Origin: Ichthyophonus hoferi
Taxonomy: Eukaryota; Opisthokonta; Ichthyosporea; Ichthyophonida; Ichthyophonidae
Reading direction: 5' to 3'
Assembly: GCA_002751075.1 (NCBI GenBank)
Contig: NAOQ01000861.1
Coordinates: forward strand, 1-24,216
DNA length: 24,216 nt
Part shown: piece after piece, positions 9,722 through 19,839 of the stretch
Layout: each line of letters starts with the position of its first letter
Numbering within the stretch: position 1 is the first letter of the stretch
The notes under the pieces: model-generated
What the model was told of the DNA's origin: nothing
Database searches by the model: none
What the model saw: only the letters and a program-made list of their open reading frames with translations
Position numbers and translations under genes: made by a program

Positions 9722-12700
9722 GTAATTTAAATATATAATTTAAATTTTCAACAACCAACCATAACCATACCTCTTTATTAAACACATCAGCAGTTAGAGG
9801 GGTAGGGTCAGCCAGTATCCTGAAGCACATTAGAATACGATCATAATTATCGCTGTCTATACGACTGGCTGAGAGACCAGATTTACCTAGATGTAGCATA
9901 GCTGCCATCACCAATAGGGCCTCACCTGCAGGAGATAGGGTGAGTTGACTGAGAGATATAAATAGATACATATATAATCGGAATAATCCAAATTTAAATA
10001 TAGAAAACCAATAAGGTTTCATCTGTGGTGAAATAGTGGTGGATAATTGGGAGATATAAATGGAAAGAGATAAATATAAATATAAATTTATCAATCAGGT
10101 TAGACTTTAAAATACAATGCGGTACCAGTATTGTATTACAAATAGATATATATATATATATATATTCAAACCTACCAGTAAATTTATTATTGGCTACAGT
10201 ATCTTTGGATAATTTTGCCCTCCTCAGAGCCAACTTAGCCAATGTAGAGGCCACAACTGACCCTAGGAAGAAATCACCCTATCATATCACGTTAATATCA
10301 TGCTACCTTATTACTATTTTCTACAAACTTTGGGACGCAATAGTTCAAGGATTTATCATTACAGGACACGCTATATACTATATATAGATGCGATTAATTA
10401 ATAATTAGCAGTAATTGGTGCAGTAAATATAAGCATGTGCATAATAGCGGAAAATAAATAAAAATAAATACAAAAGATAGAATGTATAATAACAACAGCC
10501 AGATAAACATCTAGTTATATAGTTATACCGTCAGTAGATAGAAACATCACAAGGAAATCACCTAAAACAAAACATATACTATACTATGATTACAATCCAA
10601 TTTCTTAATCTATAATTCATCCAATCACCTACCTCTAGAAGTAGAGATCTTAGTGTACATTGCGTCACACCCATAGCCTCTAATTTGGAAATTCTGGATG
10701 ACGTCAGAGCGCTTTGTGTGACGTAGGTACCATCGGCCGTTACTTTCTGTTTACCACTAGAGAAACTGGCAGGGGTATCACTGTAGATGTGATAAAATAG
10801 GTAAGTAGATAGATAGATAGATAGATAGGTGTCTACTACTATACCATACATATATATCTTACTATGCCATACATATATATCCTACTATACCATACATACA
10901 TATATATCCTACTATGCCTTACAAACATATTCTACTATGCCCTACACCCTACATACATACCGTGCCTGACCAGTCTCAGCATTGTCCTCTCCCTCTCCCT
11001 CTCCCTCTGCCTTGGCAGCCTTCTTTAGTTCCGAGTCCACTATAGGCAACTCCCCTATACTTTGTTTAAGGTGGTGCATAGCCTCGTCTATTTGGGCCAC
11101 ACTGTCATTGTATTCACCCTATATACATCAGGAGTGGTTAGTATACATTATACATCTCTCTGTTTGATATTTTATATTTTTAATATACCTATCATCGGCC
11201 CGTGTAGATGATACAAACATGTTAATACAGGGGGCTCATGTGGTACAGATTATATACTATATTCATATTTTATATTTTTAATGTCCCTATCACCTACTAG
11301 TAGCCACACGGTAGTATATTAGACTAGGGCAGCCTTAATGGATATCTATATATATTACATATCTTAAATTTATTTTATATGTTTAATGTACCTATCACCT
11401 ACCAGTATCCACAGGGCAGCACGATAGACAGGGGCAGCCTTAATATGGTTAAAGGTCTCCAGTAGTCTTGTGATAATGCTAGAACGAAGCTGATAACGAG
11501 TCAATAATAGGTTAGATACTGCGTGATATATAGCCAGTAGTAATCAATTACATGTTTATAATATATATATATATATATACACATATATAACTTATATTTT
11601 TGGTGCTTAACTACGATCTGGACCTTGGACCTTCCAATGTATTTGATTGGGCTGGCCCATTTGTAATTATAGTTGCTAGTTATAATTATTTTTTTAAAAT
11701 TAAAAGATTGAAGTTTTATTATTGTTTTTTGTCTTATTATGCTGCTAGACTGTTCTGGACCAACAATGTTAATTTTAACTATTATTACCTATCGATCACT
11801 TCTAACCAATAAAATCTATCGGCTCAAGCAGTAAATTTTATAATTATATGACATCATTATGAATTTAAACCAGTCAATTTCCTTGTTTAATTACTAAACA
11901 CAATATATAACTTAACATTAACATTAATTCCTTCCAATTATCTATCTCTTTCACCTTAGGGAAAATCTCCATAGCCTCTCTGACCGAGGAGATGACGTCA
12001 CTAGCAGAGTCCGCATTGGTATCACCTAATTGGATAACAATCATTTTTAAATATTTTAAACCGTTAACAATATTAATTCAATGAGATATATAAATGTATG
12101 AGTGTATAAACGATCCTTTACATCATTTCAAATATTTTAAAATTAAATAATGCATGCCAATAACAATTACACATTAATATATTATTATATTTGTACCAAT
12201 CATTTTATGTATTTCCCTTTTTTGTAAGGCTTTCCTAAGAGATGATTGAATAGAACAGTACCTATACACTACATACACATAACACTCGATCAATAAAATT
12301 AAAGTTATAAATATGAATATGCATCTGTATGCAATATCATATATATAATATAAACACAGTTATATTAGAGGGAAAGATAGTATTGGACAACAACAGATTA
12401 TTCCTTTAAGCAAATGATCTACTAGTTTACAAGGTATTTTAAATATACAAATTTAACAAGTTACAATGATAGGTGCAATAAAAAAGAGTGGAAAATTGTA
12501 CGGGCATACCAATGAAATCCATTAGAATAGGGACAATATTCGCAGCCACATTAGGAAATTTCAAGGCGCACGTGTGCATAGCTTTAACCAATTGTTGTCT
12601 GCGTGGATAATTAAATAAATTAAATTAACAGGGATATAGGCGTTAATCAGTCTATTATATTATATGCTCTTCATTCATAGCTTGCCTTTCCATTACTGGT

Positions 12701-14175
12701 AAGTAGTAACATATACACATACATACACCCACAGACGTGCATACATATATATTATCTTACCTACCTCACACGTATACTATCATACATACCCACATACATA
12801 CACATACACCATATACACTTACCTATACTGATCACTGGTATCACTCTCTTCATGTGTCTTTCCTATCTCCTTCTTCAACACCAACACTACCTCATCCACA
12901 TTACGTGACGTAATCAACCTGTATAGCCCCCAACCAGTGGCTGTTACTATTATACTATCGTCGTATCATACCATCGACTTTCTATTGCATATTTCATCCT
13001 ATAATGGGTAGTTATAAAATATAAAGCACCAATACATTATTATTTATAAAAATTTCAGTCCTTTTTATAAGCCCTAACCATTCCTTATTTGGATATTCAC
13101 TTTCTTATTAAGGAAAAGTGCGCTGGAATCCATCCAATCATTGCAATCGTATCATCCATAATTCCTAATATAGATAGAAAATTATATATGTATCTATTTA
13201 CCCAATAGTATACAGGCAAGTACATGATTTGACCGTGTGCCAAATATAGAAATAATAGTTAGAGAAGGAAAGCAACCTGTTTAGAATGCTTTAAAGACAT
13301 TGAGTCTGACAGCAAACGATAGATAAACAGTAAAAATTTAAATAGCAAATGATCAAGACCAAAAAAGGAGTCAGTCAAGCACACTTTATATATATATGCT
13401 CATACCTATACATCCTTCTCCCTCTCCTATACATACCCCATAGCTATACTCAGGGCGGTCTTCCTAACCTCGAGGTCAGGGGAGGCTAGTACCCTTAGCA
13501 TATCCATGACAGAGTCCTGTACTACTCTCTTATGGACTGGATTGTGACACATTACCGCCAGCCGCTGTAGAACTATCAGCTTGACATTGTTATCACTCTC
13601 TTTCACTATCAGGTCGATGTAGGCTCTGTGTAGAGAAGGAGAGGAAGAGGATTAGCAACCAAAAATGCTATACGAGGTTGTTACTCATAAAGAGGTCAAT
13701 GACTGCTTTACGTTTTAAGCATCAATTAGTCGCCAAAAAATCAAACTTTTCTCTTTAAAACCATCCAGAAATTAATATTTCTATCATTAAAGAATACCAC
13801 ATGGTGTACATATTGTATTTTGCACCAGCTGACATAGGGAGAGGGAAAGGGAGAGGGAGAGTGTATAATACAAGAGATTGCACCTAGTATACAGGCGATA
13901 ACAAATCAATAGACTAATAGATAGTTGACTATCAGTGCACACTACATATCCTACTCTTGCACGAGAGCTGGACCACCATTAGCCCAACACATTTTAAATT
14001 ATAAACTAAGAAAATAACTGGTGGCAAGTCATATCCAATTATATTAATTAAAAATAATTGAAGTTTAATTGCCATTCAAACACCCTTTCAATCTAACAAC
14101 AGCTTAAAATATGGGCCAAAATTTCTGTGCATGTGTCATCGCAGCAATGTTCTAGCTTTACACCAATAGCATTAG

Positions 14176-14207
<32 letters not shown>

Positions 14208-17200
14208 GTGGCGTGTATTGATTGGATGCGAACATACTTAAAAATCAGAGTAATTGATCAGTTGGTCCGAATTTAAGTATAAAATTAACATTAAACGAAG
14301 AGATGTGATAAGTGGGGGTAGCAGTAGTAGCCAATAATATATCACCTAGGATTCGTTGATTGGTTTAATAAAATACATATAGACTTGACTAGGGTTAGAA
14401 TACTGATTCTAATAAAATGTAAAGGAAAATTGAGGATAAGATACAGAAAATATGGAGTTCTAGTTCAGACTAAGAAAAATAAAGGGTTATTGCAGTGCAA
14501 CATAGCAGGAATAAGTATAATAATAATAATAGTAGTAGTAGTAATGGTAAAAATATAAACAAACATATACCCACATATATACAAATACAATAATATGCAA
14601 TAGTTCACAGTAACACTATGCTTATGTACATACACATACATAAACATAAACAAATAAAACAGTATATAATAGTATGTAACAGTAACACTAACCCGGCGGC
14701 AGACGCTACAGCAGTAGGGGCAGAGGAAAGAGTCAACAACGTCCCTGCAGCCTCATAGCGTACAGCTGGCGACTAGTTACAGTAGGGTTGATTAGTTTTA
14801 ATGTTTTTATCCGCCAGATTTGATTGCTCCATCGGCTCTTATGTCATTAATATATTATTATTATTATATAAGGTTGTAATACAATATAATATAATATAGT
14901 ATATTTGGTTTTAATGGTTTTAATCACTAAATTTGATTGCACTATCTGCTTTTATTATATTATTCTTTTACCACATTATAATATCATTCAAATATATATA
15001 GCTTTGCCATTGGCTCTTACTTATTGACCCTTTACAATTTAAAACAAGAGGGGACCAATCCCCAACTCGCGATAAAAATGTTTCGGATAAAGTCACCGAT
15101 CCAACCTGACCCGACCTTAAACAAAAATGATGCAATTTGTATTATATACAACCCTATTGGTGGCCTATTAAATTATTGCTAGCTTACTATTATACCCGTT
15201 GGTATCTCATTCATTAGCATATATATATACGTGTATATTCAGGCCTCCATACCAAGTAAATAAAGAATATCAGAACCAATCTGGTCTATGTGCCTCCAGG
15301 ATTTTAAAGTTACATATACATCTATACGGTTTGACTTATTTTTTAAAAATGAAAAAATAATACTTGTGTATATTCCTTTCAAACTTGTAAAATAGGATTT
15401 GGTCGCTATGCTGGTATAGGGTTCTAGCTAATATGTTTGGATAGAGCGGCCATCGCGCTGACTAAATGATGTTTGAGGCGTAAAAAACATAAAATATGTA
15501 ATAGGGTAGTAATATTCTACCTCCTTCTCTACTTCTTATTGTTGGTAGCGTCTGATTACGTTTTAAAGCTTAGTTATAATAGGCCTAAACAAATATATAC
15601 ACAAATTACTACTTATATTACAGTATCATACGACATACATATGTAGAAGCATCCATATAACACAATATAACACAATATAGTATAATATAATACAATACAA
15701 TGTAATATATATAATATATCTGTCTAATTTTTTTAATTATAACATCTATGTTTATGGCAATTAATTATTCCATATGCTTTCTCTATCTACATTTATTCCT
15801 ATTGTTTTATTGGCTAACTACTTACTAGCACAGATTCAATTGATTGAATTACAAATAAACTTTGCAAGAGTATTATAAGTTTTAATGTCTAAAAATGATT
15901 GATCGTTAAGAAGTGATATTAGTTTAGTGTGCTAGTAATTAAAATTGTTAAATTTATATGTATATAGTACACTTACCTGGGAGTTGAGGAGGGTAAAGAT
16001 GCAACGGATGAACCGAGATTTGTCGGTCTGACGACTTCCACACACCTGAATATAAAAATATAATAGGAAAGGAAACAGGGTCAGAGAGTGGGAGTGGGTT
16101 GGTTGGGAGTCATGCGTGCATATGTCTATATGTGAATATATATATAGGTCGAGGTAATGTAATATTAAATAATAAAATACAATAGTGTATATATACTAAT
16201 AGGTATATATCTAAAAAAACAGAAAAACAGATATATGTGGCCAGATGTGTAGGAATGGACCCGAGGGGCCAACAGTATAACGTAATATAGTACAGTATGG
16301 TGCAATACAATACCATATCCTACCTTATGTACCAACTCTACAATAACCAGTTGTAAAATATCGCCAAATGATTGGACCTGGTCCATAACACTCCCTAGAT
16401 ACTCCAATGCCTTCTCTTGGTCCACATACACCAACATCATAAAGGCATTGCGCCTACAGCTAAGGTCCTGTCATTAACAGTAATTAGTATTAATTAGTAT
16501 ACTGTCAACCATTGATTGTCACTCATGAGTGAGAGCCAATTAATTGGCTAACTATCACTTATTAGCCAATATTAATAATTGGTAATTAAAATAGTCAGAA
16601 TCCTACTTCTTGAATTGTTTAACATTTTAAATGCATTCTAATTGGTTGAATCGTATATATGTAACAATCATATATACACTATAGTTACATATATATATAT
16701 GTACAGCTTCTTATTCGTGCATTCTCTTTTAAACTAACAGGGCCAGTAATCAGTTGATTGAAGAGGGGTAAATTTTATAACAGATGCATGTATACATATA
16801 GCCATATGGTGGGATGACGTAAGCCATTATTGAAAATTATTTAACAATATCATGTATTGTGTATAATCATACATACATACAATATATACAAATCATACAA
16901 ACACAATACCTGTTCCGTTTGCAGGTAATTAAAGATAAGCTCAGGGGCATCAGGGATAAGGAAGGCAAAGTTTCGGTAGATAGTGTAGATACAGAGCACT
17001 GCATTACGGCGAACATAGGAATGACGATGCTGTAGCACATAGTATGGTTGTTATTGAGTACTGTGTTTACTTGGCCTATGGCAGTACAATATTAAACTAA
17101 TAGTGTTTAATTGTTAATATATTAATATAATAGGCTAGGTAAAATAGGAGCCCTTAGTATATATAATTGGTTGTTGGCGTTTATATATTAAATATGATTA

Positions 17201-19839
17201 GCTCATATCTGAATTATATAATTAAATACAAAAACCAATATAAACGCGTATCACACTACATCTCCAGCCCAATCAGAATCTGATTCCTCTTCCAATCATT
17301 CCTCTTCCTTCCTTTTCACACGCCATAATATTACCAAATAAGGTAAATTAGTAAATTACAAAGCACAATTATCCAACCAATTTTAACCCATGGTTAAAAG
17401 TAAAACCTTGGCTTAAGTAAAGTATGGCCAAGCACCTGACCAGCGGCCCATTCCATCAGACCCAAACTGGTTTCGAGTCGGGCCACTGGCCAATATTAGC
17501 GTAGTAGTATAGAACATAATTAATAAATAAATGGTACTGCATGGTAGGTGCAATTATTTTTACAGGGTAAGGTCCAACGAGAGAGGTTGTACTGCATTCT
17601 TCCCTCGTGATTAATACTGTTAGGAATCTACTTGTAGGGGTCTTGCTACTGGCTCATTACATTTCTTATAAAAAATGATAACCGATTAACTATTTCATTT
17701 CCACTTCCTGCTATATAATCGTCATTTTATTGACACAAACACGCATTTTAAGAAAGTACTCTAACAACTACAATTATCAATCCCAACTCACACCAACCCA
17801 TAGCATAATGTCCTAGCAACCACTAGCCAATAATTAATAATATCAGGTGACCCACCGCCATTCCCTAGACATACCTCAAGGCAACTGCGCACAGCAGGCA
17901 TAAGGGGCTCCAATAGTTCAGCCTCTTTCAACTTGCACAGGAATCGTAGGGTCGACCCGCGAAGATACTCGTTAGGTGATTGGAGCTCCTGTGGTTCGAT
18001 TCGAGTCAGGTAGGGTGATTGTGGTTGGGTATGGGAGGATAGTTATAGAATAAGATCAATAAGATATGAGACATGGTGTGTGGATGTATATAATAATAAT
18101 AATAGTAACAATATAGCCCTTATAACTGCAATAAATAGTGGGAAAGCTGCATTAGACACCAAGAGACAGATGATTAACAAGTATATTGAATTGCAATATA
18201 TATAATATATAACATACACCATATACCATAGATATAAGGTGTTAGGAGATAGAAGATAAAAGGGTCAGATAGACAACGTAATTATTAGCCTGTCTGCATT
18301 GCATGGATTATAGACAGAGCTCACATATATATACCTTCTACAAGATATATTCTTTCCTCTACTAACCTTTCTATATGTATAGCACACTAGAATCATATGT
18401 GGCAATACAATATCATATACTACAATATATTCTATTGCTTTACTAACCTTCCTATATACATCACACACTAGAATCATATAGCGATATACAAACATTATAT
18501 AACACACCATGCATTATATTCTATTTCCTTACTAACCTTCCTATATGCATCACACACTAGAATCATATGCGGCAACAGCTTTCCATCGCCAGATGTCTTA
18601 GGGACGATCTCAAAATAAAGTAATAGGAGCTTCTTGGTCACGTGATCCTACATAGAATTAAAATTTTAATATTAAAGTTAAAAGATTAGTCTACATATAA
18701 TAATAATAATAATATAGTAAGGCGGCCTACAAAGGTAATGTCATACTATCAATAGGAATCACTTCTTAAATTTATATTGGTTTTATTGGGTAGTAAAACT
18801 ACACATTGTATTGTATGACAATAACCCAATAATATAGAGAAAATAATGATAGAATAAAGATTGCATAGTAAATATAGACGTATAGGATAGTTCCCAGTAT
18901 ATATATATATATATAGGATAGTGCTTGGTGTATATGTAAGTGAGATGATGATCAGCTGCTATATAAGTAACATAGTGTGTATTCATAGGTTAACAAAATT
19001 ACTAGAGGAAGAAAGAAAAAGCAATAGATAGGAAGGTAAAAGACAAAACATGCTATATATACCACACATTATACACTATACACTAAGATGGGCAAGTGAA
19101 GATAAAGAGCTTTTGCCCTCCCATTGATATCATAACCGAAGTATATATATAATTAATAGGATGAGGATATCAATAGACAGAAATAGATCACTATAGGGTG
19201 TATGTCACAGTAATGAAGAAAACATAGAAGTCCAATATCTGGGATAAATACATTTTGAGTGTTATATCGGACATATATAGCACTACAATTACACCCTATA
19301 TACATCATATATACGATTCCAAAAAAATTAAACAGCAACTAGAATATATCCTAAAGCTCAGAAAATAACAGTTGAGTTATATCTGTTTACATCTATACCT
19401 ACACGTACAAAATAATACAAAATATCCAAACATATAAACAGAACAACGGCATATATATATATATATATCTTCAAAGGTAAAATTCTAGGGGATACTATAA
19501 AAATGGTAAGATAGGAGTGGAGAAAAAGAATTTGGAATGATGTCTATTTAACAAGTAGGAATATTAAAAAGAACTATTTATTGTTTGTGATCTAAAACAT
19601 TGATAGGAACCACCACACATAAATATACAAACCTTTAAAGGCAAAATAAAGCGAATAACAAACATAACCAGAGTAGGATACTGCTCTCCTCTTAACATGC
19701 CCACAAGAATATTCTTTAATGCCTGTGTCTTTAGTGCAAGGTTCCCTTGCTCTAGGGTCTTTCTAAGCTCTTGTTCAGTGGGAAGCTCATCATCATCCAC
19801 AGGATTCACAAGGGTATAGCATGGCTGTTCAGACGCCAT
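7922..19839 (-). CDS. COPB1: Coatomer subunit beta (beta-COP), complete, 22 exons
   Basis: Beta-COP is a subunit of the COPI coat (F-subcomplex with gamma, delta and zeta) that covers Golgi-derived vesicles returning cargo to the ER and moving within the Golgi. Exons, in coding order: 19839-19633, 18647-18537, 17988-17875, 17029-16910, 16467-16324, 16045-15977, 14772-14693, 13625-13437, 12918-12823, 12598-12510, 12025-11955, 11489-11403, 11118-10961, 10780-10629, 10561-10529, 10262-10176, 9925-9771, 9535-9446, 9320-9233, 9120-8954, 8825-8535, 8218-7922. They total 2895 nt, or 964 aa plus TAG; human beta-COP has 953 aa. Every border is GT/AG and every phase matches. Residues 1 to about 530 form the adaptin-like alpha-solenoid ([34 protein letters not shown]). 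An acidic linker follows, then the C-terminal appendage ([69 protein letters not shown]). I align it against remembered human sequence, not a search. The exon 14/15 junction is the least certain. An in-frame ATG at 19872 exists, but the 19839 start matches the family's N-terminus. Confidence 0.97.
8535..8825 (-). CDS. COPB1: COPB1 exon 21 (aa 770-866)
   Basis: Encodes [19 protein letters not shown], then [20 protein letters not shown] and [20 protein letters not shown], almost the human appendage sequence. 97 codons, phase 0 at both ends, donor GTATGT. Confidence 0.96.
8954..9120 (-). CDS. COPB1: COPB1 exon 20 (aa 714-769), tandem acceptor
   Basis: Encodes [20 protein letters not shown] and [20 protein letters not shown], a hallmark of the beta-COP appendage. 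Two in-frame acceptors 6 nt apart (exon start 9120 or 9114) would add or drop two residues. Confidence 0.95.
9233..9320 (-). CDS. COPB1: COPB1 exon 19 (aa 685-714)
   Basis: Encodes [20 protein letters not shown] and LEKSMSLAT, equivalent to human DDPISFMQLTAKNEM. Ends in phase 1, donor GTGGGT. Confidence 0.92.
9446..9535 (-). CDS. COPB1: COPB1 exon 18 (aa 655-684)
   Basis: Encodes [20 protein letters not shown] and [10 protein letters not shown], equivalent to human CRQSLSHMLSAKLEEEK. Phase 0 at both ends. This is the second hinge, before the appendage domain. Confidence 0.93.
9615..9830 (-). repeat. Tandem duplication of COPB1 exon 17 3' end and donor
   Basis: The original is at about 9755-9826 and the copy at about 9621-9690, with donors 140 bp apart. 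The copy still reads in frame as [17 protein letters not shown], then GTATGG, compared with [17 protein letters not shown] in exon 17. The two are separated by a TA microsatellite. The copy has only weak acceptor candidates, so it could be a fossil or a rarely used alternative end. Confidence 0.88.
9687..9718. repeat. TA dinucleotide microsatellite
   Basis: An uninterrupted alternating TA run in the intron between exons 17 and 18, at the edge of the duplicated exon end. Similar shorter TA runs occur at about 10148-10165, 11561-11579, 14177-14202 and 19451-19469. Confidence 0.9.
9771..9925 (-). CDS. COPB1: COPB1 exon 17 (aa 603-654)
   Basis: Encodes [20 protein letters not shown] and ends LTADVFNKE, equivalent to human AEAMLLMATILHLGKSSL and MNDIFNKE. 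Phase 0 donor GTATGG. A diverged copy of the exon's 3' end lies 140 bp further on in the intron. Confidence 0.95.
10176..10262 (-). CDS. COPB1: COPB1 exon 16 (aa 574-603)
   Basis: Encodes [20 protein letters not shown] and TVANNKFT, equivalent to human AASLATTLTKIALRYVALV. Phase 1 at both ends; acceptor CTTCCTAG, donor GTAGGT. Confidence 0.92.
10529..10561 (-). CDS. COPB1: COPB1 exon 15, 33-nt microexon candidate
   Basis: Acceptor TTTTAG and donor GTATAA flank 33 nt coding [11 protein letters not shown] in phase 1 on both sides. The GDF motif matches human GDFFVAASLATTL. Exon 14 could also splice straight to exon 16 without loss of frame, so this may be a cassette exon. Confidence 0.72.
10629..10780 (-). 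CDS. COPB1: COPB1 exon 14 (aa 512-563)
   Basis: Encodes [20 protein letters not shown] and ends SLLLEV, matching human QKLVTEMGTYATQSALSSSR. Two donors lie 4 nt apart, after GAG (10633) or after GAGGTAG (10629). Only the second keeps phase with either possible next exon, so 10629 is chosen. Confidence 0.85.
10795..10825. repeat. GATA tetranucleotide microsatellite
   Basis: A short GATA/ATAG run just upstream (coding sense) of COPB1 exon 14, next to its acceptor region. Confidence 0.8.
10838..10950. repeat. Minisatellite of about 25 bp in COPB1 intron 13
   Basis: Imperfect repeats of the theme ACTATGCCATACATATATATCCT, four to five copies, placed directly beside the exon 13 donor. Copies differ by small indels. 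Confidence 0.75.
10961..11118 (-). CDS. COPB1: COPB1 exon 13 (aa 460-512) with acidic Gly-Glu repeat
   Basis: Encodes [20 protein letters not shown] and [16 protein letters not shown], matching human RRSLGEIPIVESEIKKEAG. It then enters a linker with a Gly-Glu run at aa 497-503, encoded by an in-frame hexamer microsatellite, and ends in phase 2. This starts the acidic hinge between solenoid and appendage. Confidence 0.93.
10984..11008 (-). repeat. In-frame coding hexamer repeat (Gly-Glu)
   Basis: About four units of GAGGGA (minus strand) inside exon 13 encode the alternating Glu-Gly run in the beta-COP hinge. The unit length preserves frame, so length variation would be tolerated. Confidence 0.85.
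11167..11450 (-). repeat. Tandem repeat of COPB1 exon 12 3' end and donor
   Basis: Units start at about 11371 (true border), 11266 and 11167, with periods of about 105 and 99 bp. The middle unit keeps AAGGCTGCC and a GTAGGTGATAGG donor like the original, but its coding bases are no longer open. The outermost unit is more decayed (CCTATCAT and AGGGGGCTCATGTGG relics on the plus strand). It lies in the intron between exons 12 and 13. Confidence 0.85.
11403..11489 (-). CDS. COPB1: COPB1 exon 12 (aa 431-459)
   Basis: Encodes [20 protein letters not shown] and VYRAALWIL, equivalent to human VKIYRGALWILGEYC. Phase 0 at both ends, donor GTAGGT. The 3' end of this exon and its donor are duplicated in the downstream intron (11167-11370). 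Confidence 0.94.
11955..12025 (-). CDS. COPB1: COPB1 exon 11 (aa 407-430)
   Basis: Encodes [20 protein letters not shown] plus FPK, equivalent to human AAADVLEFVREAIQRF. Acceptor AATTAG, donor GTGAAA (weak), ending in phase 0. Confidence 0.9.
12510..12598 (-). CDS. COPB1: COPB1 exon 10 (aa 377-407)
   Basis: Encodes [20 protein letters not shown] and IVPILMDFI, equivalent to human [29 protein letters not shown]. Ends in phase 1, donor GTATGC. Confidence 0.93.
12823..12918 (-). CDS. COPB1: COPB1 exon 9 (aa 345-377)
   Basis: Encodes [20 protein letters not shown] and [11 protein letters not shown], equivalent to human SSRNVEELVIVLKKEVIK. Phase 2 at both ends, donor GTAAGT. Confidence 0.94.
13437..13625 (-). 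CDS. COPB1: COPB1 exon 8 (aa 282-345)
   Basis: Encodes [19 protein letters not shown], then a segment through [18 protein letters not shown], matching human [18 protein letters not shown] and STPDLEVRKKTL. Enters and leaves in phase 2. Confidence 0.94.
14693..14772 (-). CDS. COPB1: COPB1 exon 7 (aa 256-281, codon 282 split)
   Basis: Encodes [20 protein letters not shown] and AVASAA, like human [20 protein letters not shown]. Ends in phase 2 with donor GTTAGT. The 1.2-kb intron before it is AT-rich and carries no recognisable gene. Confidence 0.93.
15977..16045 (-). CDS. COPB1: COPB1 exon 6 (aa 233-255)
   Basis: Short 69-nt exon, [20 protein letters not shown] plus NSQ, matching human RARFIRCIYNLLQS. 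Strong donor GTAAGT, phase 0. Confidence 0.93.
16324..16467 (-). CDS. COPB1: COPB1 exon 5 (aa 185-232)
   Basis: Encodes [20 protein letters not shown] and [19 protein letters not shown], one of the best conserved blocks of the solenoid. Phase 0 at both ends; donor GTAGGA. Confidence 0.95.
16910..17029 (-). CDS. COPB1: COPB1 exon 4 (aa 145-184)
   Basis: Encodes [20 protein letters not shown] and [14 protein letters not shown], nearly identical to human [20 protein letters not shown]. Phase 0 at both ends, donor GTATTG. Confidence 0.95.
17875..17988 (-). CDS. COPB1: COPB1 exon 3 (aa 107-144)
   Basis: Encodes [17 protein letters not shown], then a segment ending PAVRSCLE, close to the human [20 protein letters not shown] region of the solenoid. 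Phase 0 at both ends; acceptor CACAG, donor GTATGT. Confidence 0.95.
18344..18600 (-). repeat. Tandem triplication of COPB1 exon 2 3' end and donor
   Basis: Three units of about 85 bp: 18514-18600 (true exon border), 18428-18513 and 18344-18427. Each carries, on the minus strand, the bases for MILVC..YRK followed by GTTAGT, with the donors at 18536, 18447 and 18366. The distal copies read [10 protein letters not shown] and [10 protein letters not shown], so the duplicated coding bases are well kept, but the spacing of the first step (89 nt) is not a multiple of three. They lie in intron 2. Confidence 0.92.
18537..18647 (-). CDS. COPB1: COPB1 exon 2 (aa 70-106)
   Basis: Encodes [17 protein letters not shown] followed by a stretch ending [11 protein letters not shown], phase 0 at both ends, donor GTTAGT. 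Its last bases and donor are copied twice more in the following intron (see repeat 18344-18600). This original is chosen because it alone is continuous with the rest of the exon and its acceptor. Confidence 0.95.
19633..19839 (-). CDS. COPB1: COPB1 exon 1 (aa 1-69), start codon
   Basis: Starts [12 protein letters not shown], matching the family pattern (human MTAAENVCYTLIN), and ends RFILPLK before donor GTTTGT, phase 0. The ATG lies in the context AACATGGCG. Upstream in-frame codons back to an ATG at 19872 do not resemble beta-COP, so 19839 is preferred. Confidence 0.95.

Noticed and set aside
16850-17038. Independent 62-codon gene
   Set aside because: It is COPB1 exon 4 read through its donor into the intron.
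18265-18510. Separate gene with repeated MILVC..YRK
   Set aside because: It is the tandemly copied border of COPB1 exon 2, not an independent reading frame.
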